Of a DNA stretch of 64,000 nucleotides, positions 1-6,338 are shown piece by piece. Source of the DNA: Ramlibacter tataouinensis (GTDB taxonomy: Bacteria; Pseudomonadota; Gammaproteobacteria; Burkholderiales; Burkholderiaceae_C); NCBI GenBank assembly GCA_002427815.1, contig DIZF01000060.1:48628-112627 (forward strand), given 5' to 3'. The position numbers were made by a program, and so were the translations under genes. The notes below the pieces were generated by a model. The model had not been told where the DNA came from. It searched no databases and worked only from the letters and a program-made list of their open reading frames with translations. The stretch's first letter is position 1. Each line of letters starts with the position of its first letter.

Positions 1-127
1 GCAGGAAGGCGAGCGCCCCGAGGTGTTTCAGCGGGTTCAGCGCGCCGCCGAAAGCACGGTCGAAACCGTGTTCCAGGTCCCGGTAGATTCCGGCGGCGGT
101 CCATGGTGCGGCCTGTGTGTACTGCAT
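1..127 (-). CDS. Cytochrome b N-terminal domain protein (5' part, cut by window edge)
   Basis: Only the first 42 codons are present, starting at the ATG complementary to 125-127, 11 bases after the SCO gene stop, so it is the next gene of the same minus-strand operon. The peptide contains NPLKHLGALAFL, the entry to the first membrane helix of the cytochrome b/b6 N-terminal domain (di-heme quinol-cytochrome c oxidoreductase family). In that family it would pass electrons from quinol to the downstream acceptor. The ORF has no stop before the window ends. The call rests on about 40 residues, so the precise subfamily is open. Confidence 0.6.
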   Translation of the reverse strand, partial: MQYTQAAPWTAAGIYRDLEHGFDRAFGGALNPLKHLGALAFL

Positions 128-138
128 GGGGCGGCCGC

Positions 139-987
139 TCAGGTGCGGAACAGGCGTCGGCGTTCGCGTCGGTGCGAGCGCCATTCATTGAGCGCGAAGA
201 AAGCCATGGCGACGATGAAGATCAGCCCGCCCGCCGCTTCCAGCGCCAGGCTGTAGTCCACCCGGTAGGTGCCGGTTTTGGGGTCGTACACCGTGCACAG
301 CAGCCGGACCTGGGCGAGGATGTCGGCCAGCGGCGTGGCCGCGGACAGCGGTGCGCCCACCAGCAATTGCTTCATCGGCTCGCCCAGCGCATCGGCTGAC
401 ACACGGTCGCCGTAGATCTGCCGCACGATCCGGCCCTGCGCGTCGACCAGCGAGAGCTGCAGCACATGATCGAAGCCGGCCGGCGTCGACTCATAGCGAA
501 AGCCGAAGTTGCGGGTGAGTGGCTCCACGATGCGGGCCGGCGGGCTCAGGAAGTCCCAGTTCGGCTGGGCGATGCGGTGCTGGGCGGCGAAGGCCTTCAT
601 CGCCTGCGGCGAGTCGGCGGGCTGGTTGAAGCCGATGCTGATCACGTTGAACTGGTCGTTGCCGAACCGCCCGCGCAAGGCGCGTACGCTCTCATCGAGG
701 GAGCGGGTCGTCGTCGGGCACACCTGGAAGCAGCCCGTGTAGATGAAGCTGACGATCAGCGGCTTGCCTCGATACGACGCCAGCGGCACCGGTCGCCCGT
801 CCCGGTCCAGCAAGGTGTAATCGCCGACCGTCTGCCCCAGCGCGGCCTGGCTGGCGCGCATGGCGACGGCCGGATCGAGGGCGGGTGCAGGCGCGGGCGG
901 CTCTTGCGCAAGGAGGGCCGTCGGCAACAGCAGGACCGCCAGTGCTGCCGCAAAGGTCGGTCGGCGCTGCAGCCAGTGTGTGCTCAT
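139..987 (-). CDS. SCO1/SenC family copper chaperone with C-terminal membrane extension
   Basis: The protein has 282 residues, with an N-terminal signal/anchor helix (about 10-28), then a thioredoxin-like SCO domain. The copper-binding motif CFQVC follows YTG and is paired with a downstream His in FDHVLQ. SCO proteins deliver copper to the CuA site of heme-copper oxidase subunit II and are named senC next to sNOR-type genes. The usual family length is about 200 residues. Here about 70 extra residues contain a second hydrophobic helix (GGLIFIVAMAFFALNEW) and an Arg-rich tail, so both ends may be membrane-anchored. It lies 18 bases downstream of ctaB in the operon led by the small membrane protein. 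Confidence 0.9.
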   Translation of the reverse strand: MSTHWLQRRPTFAAALAVLLLPTALLAQEPPAPAPALDPAVAMRASQAALGQTVGDYTLLDRDGRPVPLASYRGKPLIVSFIYTGCFQVCPTTTRSLDESVRALRGRFGNDQFNVISIGFNQPADSPQAMKAFAAQHRIAQPNWDFLSPPARIVEPLTRNFGFRYESTPAGFDHVLQLSLVDAQGRIVRQIYGDRVSADALGEPMKQLLVGAPLSAATPLADILAQVRLLCTVYDPKTGTYRVDYSLALEAAGGLIFIVAMAFFALNEWRSHRRERRRLFRT

Positions 988-1005
988 CGTGGTTGCCGTT
1001 TCCCC

Positions 1006-1905
1006 TCAGCGCAACAGCCCGTCGATGGTGGCGGCCACCAGCAACGCGCTCAGCTGGACCAGTGACGCGAAGAAGGAACCCATCGCGGTGGCGCGGTTTG
1101 GATTGCGCGCCAACAGCCATGACTTGCGCAGGAAATGAAAGCCGCCGCCCGCTGCGCCCAGCGCGTAGACCGCCCCCGCGCCGAACGCGAGCGGCAACAG
1201 CGATGCGGCGACCAGCGCGACGGTGCTCGCGAACACGACGCGGGCCGCGCGCGCTGTCCCGACCACGACGGGCAGCATGGGCACGCCCGCGGCCTCGTAG
1301 TCGGCGCAATTCGCGATGGCCAGGCTCCAGAAGTGAGGCGGCGTCCAAAGGAACAGCACCAGGGCCAGCAGGAGCGGGAGCGGACCCAGGGCCGGATCGG
1401 CAGCGGCGCCGCCGGCCAGCACGGCGAAGCTGCCGGCAAGACCGCCGACCACGATGTTGAGCGCGCTGCGCCGCTTCAGCCAGACGGTGTAGACCACCGC
1501 GTAGAAAAAAGCACCGAGAAACACGTAGAGCGCGGCTGCTGCGTTCAGCGTGAACCACGCGGCGGCGACCGAACCCGCGAGCAGAAGCCCGATCAGCAAC
1601 AGCCAGGCCGGGTGGTGCGGCAGCGCGCCGGTGACAAAGGCGCGTCGCCGCGTGCGGGCCATGAGACGGTCGCTGTCATGCTCCGCGTACTGGTTGAACG
1701 CCCCGGCGGCAGCCGATGCGACCAGAACCGACAGCGCCAGCACCAGCACCTGGCCCAGGCCCAGCGATGCGTCCGGCGTCACCGCCAGCCCCACCAGCGC
1801 CGTGACCATGATCAGCATGCCGATGCGCAGCTTGAACAGCGAGAGCACGTCGCGCGCCACTTGCGCGGTCCTGTGTCCGGTGCGCTCGAGTGTGGTCGTG
1901 TTCAT
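1006..1905 (-). CDS. ctaB: Protoheme IX farnesyltransferase (heme O synthase)
   Basis: The 299-residue polytopic membrane protein belongs to the UbiA prenyltransferase superfamily. It carries the Asp-rich prenyl-diphosphate motif NQYAEHDSDRLMARTRRR and the later NCADYEAAGVPMLPVV motif typical of CtaB/CyoE. It converts heme B to heme O, the precursor of heme A. It starts 10 bases after the subunit I stop and is followed by the SCO gene, so it is co-transcribed with the heme-copper subunits. With ctaA divergent at 4510 the cell can make heme O and heme A here, which means the neighbouring enzyme probably contains one of these hemes and not only heme B. Confidence 0.95.
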   Translation of the reverse strand: MNTTTLERTGHRTAQVARDVLSLFKLRIGMLIMVTALVGLAVTPDASLGLGQVLVLALSVLVASAAAGAFNQYAEHDSDRLMARTRRRAFVTGALPHHPAWLLLIGLLLAGSVAAAWFTLNAAAALYVFLGAFFYAVVYTVWLKRRSALNIVVGGLAGSFAVLAGGAAADPALGPLPLLLALVLFLWTPPHFWSLAIANCADYEAAGVPMLPVVVGTARAARVVFASTVALVAASLLPLAFGAGAVYALGAAGGGFHFLRKSWLLARNPNRATAMGSFFASLVQLSALLVAATIDGLLR

Positions 1906-1915
1906 GGCGGCCTCT

Positions 1916-3646
1916 TCAGCTCAGGCCCCAGAGCTGCCCGAGGTACTTCCAGTTGATGAAGTAGTAGAGGACGAACGCCACCAGGAACAGCATCGCCAGC
2001 GCGAACGTGCCGGGCGCAGCGAACCCGGCCGAGCCGTAGGTCTGGACCGCTGCGCTGGGAGCCGTGCGCGGGATCGGCGTGAACATAGGGCTCACTTTTC
2101 CGGTATCGAGTTTCTTGCCCCACAGCAACGAGCCCACCGTGATGTAGATGTAGATGCCGCCGCCGACGATCGCCGAGACGCCGGCGATGCCCACCAGCCC
2201 CATCATCAGGTAGGCCGCGCCGGGCCACTCGTACGTCATGACCGCGCCGCTGAAAGCCATGTCCCAGTGGCGGCGCGCCACGCCCAGCGTGCCCGCGCCC
2301 ATCATCACCAGGCAGAAGAAATACATCGACAGGCCGAACAGGTAGGGCTGCAGTTTCGCCAGGCCCGGCGCGATCATCTCGCGGCGGAACAGCACCGGGA
2401 TCAGGAAGTAGGTCAAGGCCATGAACGACAGCGTGGTCCCCACCACCACCGTGGCGTGGAAGTGGCCGGGCACGTAGATGGTGTTGTGGATCAGCATGTT
2501 GAGCTGCTCCGTGCCCATCATCACGCCCGAGATGCCGCCCAGGAAACCGAAGCCGATCAGCGAGATGAACATTCCCGAGAACACCGGGTTGCCCCAGGGC
2601 GCCTTGCGCAGCCACTCGAACAGGCCCTTGTTGTAGCCCTTGGCCCGCTGCGCGACCTCGATCGCGCCGGGAATCGTGAGGCCGTGGACCATCGAGGCCA
2701 GAACCGCGAAATACATGAAGTAGCTGGTGTTGACGATCTTCCAGCCGGTCGACAGGCCTGGGTCGGATAGCAGATGGTGCGCGCTGGCGAGTTGCAGGAA
2801 CAGGATGTAGAGCAGAAAGGCTCCGCGGCTCACGCGCTCGGACATCGGCTTGGCGCCGAAGCAGACGGCCGCTACCAGGTACCAGATCGAGATGTGGGCG
2901 GCGACGTTGATCTGCTGCGACGAGTGGCCGAAAGCCCACCAGATCGTGCGGTAGACCAGCGGATCGACGGCCTTCACGATTCCGACCGACAGCAGGAAAG
3001 TCGGGATCAGGATGATCGCGCCCGAGGCGATCGTGAACACCGCAATGATGGCGGCCGTGATGGCGCCGAAGGTCACCAGCGGCACCGAGCCCTGGTAGGT
3101 CTTGTCGCGCTTGGCGATCACCAGCGTGCCGAAGAACACAAAGCAGGCGATCAGCGCACCCACGGCGAACAGGATCAGGCCCAGGTAGAACGCGGGCGAG
3201 GCCATCATCGGGACGTAGGAGGTCATCATGACGCTCGAGCTGCCCTGGAACACCGAGACGTTGTTGGTCACTGCGCCGATCACCATCAATGCCAGGGCGA
3301 GCCAGGCGATGTTGGGCGTGGCGATGCGGCATCGCAGCAGTGTGGACGAGCAGAAGTACAGCACCGCGACCTCGAAGAAGATGATCCAGAAGATCAGCAT
3401 GTCGATGCCGTGGGCGGTGAGCACCATGTAGAAGGTGTCGGCGGCCAGCCAGTGAACGGCGGGCCAGCGCGTGAGCACCACGCCGATCGCCAGCAGGCCA
3501 CCCACCAGCAGCATGACCACCCCGATGACAGCGTTGGCCATCATCAGCCGCTCGGCCTGCGCCTCGAACTGAAGGCCCGAGCGCGGGCAGGTGCGGTACG
3601 ACGTGGCGTGCAGGGGGGTCGTCGGGACCGGAAGCGTTGCGGACAT
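1916..3646 (-). CDS. Heme-copper oxidase superfamily subunit I; tyrosine-less, candidate sNOR/eNOR-type NO reductase
   Basis: The 576-residue protein has about 12-14 membrane helices. Metal ligands are all present: His79 (TAHG, low-spin heme), His241 (first CuB ligand), His290-His291 (AHHLLSDPG) and His395/His397 (VPGHFH). In oxygen reductases the first CuB His is followed by Pro-X-Val-Tyr, whose Tyr is cross-linked and essential. Here the stretch is HSSQQ, so Gln245 stands where the Tyr should be. Loss of that Tyr is typical of the NO-reducing branches of the superfamily. The gene order (subunit II, subunit I, SCO/SenC) resembles the norSY-senC cluster of nitrifiers. The start has a good GGGAGG site. 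NO reduction is an inference; membership of the superfamily is secure. Confidence 0.85.
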   Translation of the reverse strand: MSATLPVPTTPLHATSYRTCPRSGLQFEAQAERLMMANAVIGVVMLLVGGLLAIGVVLTRWPAVHWLAADTFYMVLTAHGIDMLIFWIIFFEVAVLYFCSSTLLRCRIATPNIAWLALALMVIGAVTNNVSVFQGSSSVMMTSYVPMMASPAFYLGLILFAVGALIACFVFFGTLVIAKRDKTYQGSVPLVTFGAITAAIIAVFTIASGAIILIPTFLLSVGIVKAVDPLVYRTIWWAFGHSSQQINVAAHISIWYLVAAVCFGAKPMSERVSRGAFLLYILFLQLASAHHLLSDPGLSTGWKIVNTSYFMYFAVLASMVHGLTIPGAIEVAQRAKGYNKGLFEWLRKAPWGNPVFSGMFISLIGFGFLGGISGVMMGTEQLNMLIHNTIYVPGHFHATVVVGTTLSFMALTYFLIPVLFRREMIAPGLAKLQPYLFGLSMYFFCLVMMGAGTLGVARRHWDMAFSGAVMTYEWPGAAYLMMGLVGIAGVSAIVGGGIYIYITVGSLLWGKKLDTGKVSPMFTPIPRTAPSAAVQTYGSAGFAAPGTFALAMLFLVAFVLYYFINWKYLGQLWGLS

Positions 3647-3658
3647 GTCGATTCCTCC

Positions 3659-4198
3659 CTATTTCACGTAGATGCGGCCGACCATCGTGTGATGGTTGAT
3701 GCCGCAGTATTCGTTGCAGACGATCGAGTACGTGCCCGACTGGTTCGGTGTCACCTTGACCACATGCTCGTAGCCCGGCACCACCTGGATGTTGATGTTG
3801 CTCGGCTGCAGCGAGAAGCCGTGGTTGTAGTCCATCGAGGTCAGGTGCAGCTTGTAGGTCTTGTCCTTTTCCAGCTGCAGGATCGGCCACCAGGCCCACA
3901 GGCGAGCCACCAGGTAGACGTCGCTGCCTTCGGGCGGCGCGACCACCGGGATCTTCTGGTCGGTCTCGGTGCGGATCGTGTACTTGTCCACCACCGCCTG
4001 CGCCTTGGCCGAGAACTGGTCGGGGGTGGTCTTGTAGGTCTCGGTCGAGAGGTTCTGGCGGCCGTAGGCGTGCCAGTAGATCATCATGAAGAACATCACC
4101 ATGCACCAGATGAAGGCGATGGCGATCCAGGTGCCCTCGACGCGGTCGACGGGGTGTTTCCACCACAGCCGTTCCGCCGGCGGAAGGATTGCGCTCAT
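3659..4198 (-). CDS. Heme-copper oxidase subunit II with CuA site
   Basis: The 179-residue protein starts at the ATG complementary to 4196-4198, preceded by AAGGAGCACCTC; an upstream in-frame ATG at 4252 lies inside the previous gene and lacks a site. One N-terminal membrane helix (GTWIAIAFIWCMVMFFMMIY, about 22-41) anchors a periplasmic cupredoxin domain. The CuA motif CNEYCGINHHTM provides two Cys, Glu, His and Met near the C-terminus, with the earlier His in SMDYNHGF. It is shorter than A-type subunit II (about 250-300 residues) and fits the compact single-helix form of B-type oxidases and sNOR. It passes electrons to subunit I, whose gene follows after 12 bases. Confidence 0.92.
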   Translation of the reverse strand: MSAILPPAERLWWKHPVDRVEGTWIAIAFIWCMVMFFMMIYWHAYGRQNLSTETYKTTPDQFSAKAQAVVDKYTIRTETDQKIPVVAPPEGSDVYLVARLWAWWPILQLEKDKTYKLHLTSMDYNHGFSLQPSNINIQVVPGYEHVVKVTPNQSGTYSIVCNEYCGINHHTMVGRIYVK

Positions 4199-4209
4199 GA
4201 GGTGCTCCT

Positions 4210-4365
4210 TTACCTGGCCAGGGGAATCGTGAGGATGTCGATGACACCCCACAGCGTGTACACCAGCATCGGGATCAGCACCCCGAGGAACAGCAGCAGG
4301 AACGGGTTGTCCAGGAGCTGCTGCACCAGGGGCACTTTGCCGGTCTCATCGTCGTAGTTGCTCAT
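4210..4365 (-). CDS. Small single-helix membrane protein heading the heme-copper operon
   Basis: The 51-residue peptide starts at the ATG complementary to 4363-4365 with an AGAGGAGACATTC leader. It has an acidic N-terminus, then one long hydrophobic stretch (PFLLLFLGVLIPMLVYTLWG) and a short tail. It ends 11 bases before subunit II, so it is the first gene of the operon. Size and position fit an accessory subunit like the subunit IIa of B-type oxidases, or the small orf of sNOR clusters, but no residue motif proves this. Confidence 0.75.
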   Translation of the reverse strand: MSNYDDETGKVPLVQQLLDNPFLLLFLGVLIPMLVYTLWGVIDILTIPLAR

Positions 4366-4430
4366 GAATGTCTCCTCTTTGTTAACGGGGCCGATGGAGC
4401 GGATCGTGGCTACACCTTGCGAGCCCGACT

Positions 4431-4444
4431 TTGATCTGGCGCAA
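4431..4444. promoter_or_regulatory. FNR/ANR-like box, one half degenerate
   Basis: TTGAT-CTGG-CGCAA matches the FNR/ANR consensus TTGAT-N4-ATCAA fully in the left half and at three of five bases in the right half. Its centre is about 72 bases from both the ATG of the small membrane protein at 4365 and that of ctaA at 4510, so it could serve either direction. A perfect box stands before the norB operon. Confidence 0.5.
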
Positions 4445-4446
4445 AT

Positions 4447-4467
4447 AGGTGCATTGCAAATACAGCT
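4447..4467. promoter_or_regulatory. nsrR box: NsrR-like operator between heme-copper operon and ctaA
   Basis: An imperfect palindrome with arms AGGTGCATTG and AAATACAGCT. It resembles the NsrR consensus (ATGYATTT-N-AAATRCAT) and is nearly identical to the site at 5958-5978 in front of norB: both read ATAGGTGCATTG, one variable base, AAATACA, one variable base, CTTAT. An NsrR gene lies at 8962. It suggests that this promoter is derepressed by nitric oxide. Confidence 0.65.
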
Positions 4468-4509
4468 TATGGGGAAAACCCGGCCCGTGGCGCGGCTAGC
4501 ATCCGCAAC

Positions 4510-5511
4510 ATGTCTGGAATCGACCGGCGAATACCCGCACTGAGAAAGATGGCATTGCTGTGTGCCGCGCTGATCCTGGCCATCACCAGCCTGAGCGCTT
4601 TCATCCGCTTGTCCCGCGCGGGGCTCGGCTGTGAGCCCTGGCCGCAGTGCTACGGGCAGAGCCTGCGCGAGATGCCACAAGGAACAGCGCAGCCGGTGGC
4701 GGGGCTCGTGGCGGCCGCGCGTCTCGCGCATCGCGCGGTCGCGGTGGCGGCGCTGCTGCTGATCATCATGATGGTGATGACCACACTGGCGTCAGTGCCG
4801 ATGCTGTGGCAGGAGGGGCGCATGGCCCTGGGCCTGCTGGCGCTGGCGCTGTTCCTGGCAATTCTGGGCCGATGGACTGCTGACGCGCGCGTGCCGGCGG
4901 TGGTGCTGGCAAACCTTCTGGCGGGCTTCGCGATGTTCGCCCTGAGTTGCCGGCTGGTGCGCTCGACGTCGGTGCGGCCGGCCGCCCTGCCTGTGCCACA
5001 GGGGTGGATCTGGTTGGCCGGTGCGGTGCTGGTGGCGCAGATTGCATTGGGCGGCCTGGTCAGCGCCGGCCACGCCGGCCTCAGCTGCCCTGAGCTCACC
5101 CGCTGCGATCCGTCTGTTGGCACGTGGCAGGCCCTGAATCCGTGGCATGCGCCGGTATTCGACAGCGCCGACCCGACCAATCCCGCCGGCGCACTCGTGC
5201 ACTTCGTGCATCGCGCGGGCAGCCTGCTGGTCCTGGCCGTGCTGTTGCCGCTCGGCGCAGCGGCGTGGCGCCGCGGGCACCGCGGCGGCGCGGTGCTGGT
5301 GCTGCTGCTGGGGACCCAGGCGGCGCTGGGCGTACTGCTGGTTCTCGGCGCCCTGCCTTTGCCATTGGCCTTGGCGCACAACGTGGCGGCCGCGCTGCTG
5401 TTGGCCGTACTGGTGAGTCTGGCGGGTAGGTGGCGCGGTAGCGGCGGTGCGCCGGGTGCAACGAATCAGGAAAAGGTCAGCGGCTCGCCAGTCGGGCCGA
5501 GCGCGAGGTAA
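4510..5511 (+). CDS. ctaA: Heme A synthase (COX15/CtaA family)
   Basis: The 333-residue protein has eight predicted membrane helices and two internally similar halves. Each half carries a Cys pair in an extracytoplasmic loop (AGLGCEPWPQC and AGLSCPELTRC) and heme-ligand His residues (ARLAHRAVAV, HFVHRAGSL, ALAHNVAAA). It oxidises the C8 methyl of heme O to the formyl of heme A. It is transcribed away from the heme-copper operon and shares the intergenic NsrR-like and FNR-like sites. No strong ribosome site is visible before the ATG. Its 3' end overlaps the convergent gene at 5466 by 46 bases. Confidence 0.9.
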   Translation: MSGIDRRIPALRKMALLCAALILAITSLSAFIRLSRAGLGCEPWPQCYGQSLREMPQGTAQPVAGLVAAARLAHRAVAVAALLLIIMMVMTTLASVPMLWQEGRMALGLLALALFLAILGRWTADARVPAVVLANLLAGFAMFALSCRLVRSTSVRPAALPVPQGWIWLAGAVLVAQIALGGLVSAGHAGLSCPELTRCDPSVGTWQALNPWHAPVFDSADPTNPAGALVHFVHRAGSLLVLAVLLPLGAAAWRRGHRGGAVLVLLLGTQAALGVLLVLGALPLPLALAHNVAAALLLAVLVSLAGRWRGSGGAPGATNQEKVSGSPVGPSAR

Positions 5512-5873
5512 CCGCGAAAGCGGCCCAGGCGCACGTTTTCCACCATCGCCTCCAGCGCGCTGTCGATCCGTTGCGCTGAAGGCGGCCGGCTACCCTGGCC
5601 CGGCAGGCCGGCAATGAAGACCACGTGCCAGGGCGGGCTCGCGCTGCGCGATTCCGCCACCAGCGCCTCGAAAGTGGTGAGATCGGCCGGCGCCTTGTCG
5701 ACGCAGGCCAGTGGCGCCAGGGCGCCACCCTGGCCGGCGTCGAAGCGCTCGCGCTGCGCTGCGCTGGCAGCGTCGGGCAGTTCGGCCGCTGCGAACACGA
5801 ACAGCAGTCGCTGCGGTTCCGGCTGGGCAACGGCTGCCTGGAGCAACTGTTCGAAATGGCTTGGCGTGGTCAT
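5466..5873 (-). CDS. Conserved hypothetical protein
   Basis: The predicted 135-residue soluble protein starts at the ATG complementary to 5871-5873 (MTTPSHFEQLL), preferred over a longer in-frame start at 5957 that would cover the FNR box. I recognise no catalytic motif. Residues run Ala/Pro-rich with an alternating beta-alpha look (RLLFVFAAAEL, WHVVFIAGLPG). Similar products in Burkholderiales are sometimes labelled ribonucleotide reductase subunit alpha, which the sequence does not support. It is divergent from the DUF2249-norB operon and convergent with ctaA. Confidence 0.65.
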   Translation of the reverse strand: MTTPSHFEQLLQAAVAQPEPQRLLFVFAAAELPDAASAAQRERFDAGQGGALAPLACVDKAPADLTTFEALVAESRSASPPWHVVFIAGLPGQGSRPPSAQRIDSALEAMVENVRLGRFRGYLALGPTGEPLTFS

Positions 5874-5915
5874 GGGCCGAATTATCACGCGCGCGAAAGC
5901 GGGCGCGCCCCGCTC

Positions 5916-5929
5916 TTGATCCAGATCAA
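5916..5929. promoter_or_regulatory. Perfect FNR/ANR/DNR box of the norB operon
   Basis: TTGAT-CCAG-ATCAA is an exact match to the TTGAT-N4-ATCAA consensus bound by oxygen-sensing FNR/ANR and the NO-responsive DNR/NNR regulators. It is centred about 85 bases before the ATG of the DUF2249 gene at 6008 and 28 bases upstream of the NsrR-like operator, so the operon is expected to be induced when oxygen is low and NO present. Confidence 0.85.
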
Positions 5930-5957
5930 CAGTCTTTGGAGTGCCTCTGGATAGCAT

Positions 5958-5978
5958 AGGTGCATTGGAAATACACCT
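5958..5978. promoter_or_regulatory. nsrR box: NsrR-like operator of the norB operon
   Basis: A near-perfect palindrome with arms AGGTGCATTG and AAATACACCT, about 40 bases before the first start codon, the place of a promoter-blocking operator. The outer AGGTG/CACCT arms pair exactly. The regulator NsrR is encoded three genes downstream, giving a plausible autoregulatory loop in which NO damage to the NsrR iron-sulfur cluster releases repression. Confidence 0.75.
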
Positions 5979-6007
5979 TATAAATCCACCTCACCCACGG
6001 AGCCTCC

Positions 6008-6301
6008 ATGACAACTTCCACCGCCCATGCCCGGATCGACGTGCGCCAGCTCGCCTGCGAGCAGCGTTTCTCGCTGATCTTCGCCACCTTCGGCAGCCTG
6101 CCGGCCGGCAAGTCCATGGAGCTGATCAACGACCACGATCCCAAGCCGCTGCGCAACGTGTTCGACGCCAAGCACCCGGGCAGCTATGCCTGGGACTATC
6201 TGGAGCAGGGCCCGGACGTCTGGCGCGTGGCCATCAGCAAGACCCAGGCCGCCAAGGGCCATGGCGATGGCCAGTGCTGCGGATCGTGCGGCGGACAGTA
6301 A
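6008..6301 (+). CDS. DUF2249 domain protein with Cys-rich tail
   Basis: The 97-residue protein follows a GGAGCCTCC leader. The DUF2249 core is visible as D15-R-Q-L, FSLIFATFGSL, then LINDHDPKPL, and YAWDYLEQGPDVWRVAISK, the layout shared with the second DUF2249 protein at 8685. It differs by a C-terminal tail ending CCGSCGGQ with three Cys, a possible metal-binding or redox site. DUF2249 proteins are commonly found with NO reductase genes, but their biochemical role is not settled. It is the first gene of the NsrR/FNR-controlled operon, 37 bases before norB. Confidence 0.85.
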   Translation: MTTSTAHARIDVRQLACEQRFSLIFATFGSLPAGKSMELINDHDPKPLRNVFDAKHPGSYAWDYLEQGPDVWRVAISKTQAAKGHGDGQCCGSCGGQ

Positions 6302-6338
6302 CCCCATTCCCGGACACTATTTTTCAGGAAAGAAAGCG

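Noticed and set aside
1902..4357. Long ORFs of 781 codons on the minus strand and 527 on the plus strand across the heme-copper genes
   Set aside because: Low-complexity Arg/Ala/Gly/His products in the other frames of high-GC genes; the subunit I and II frames match known families.
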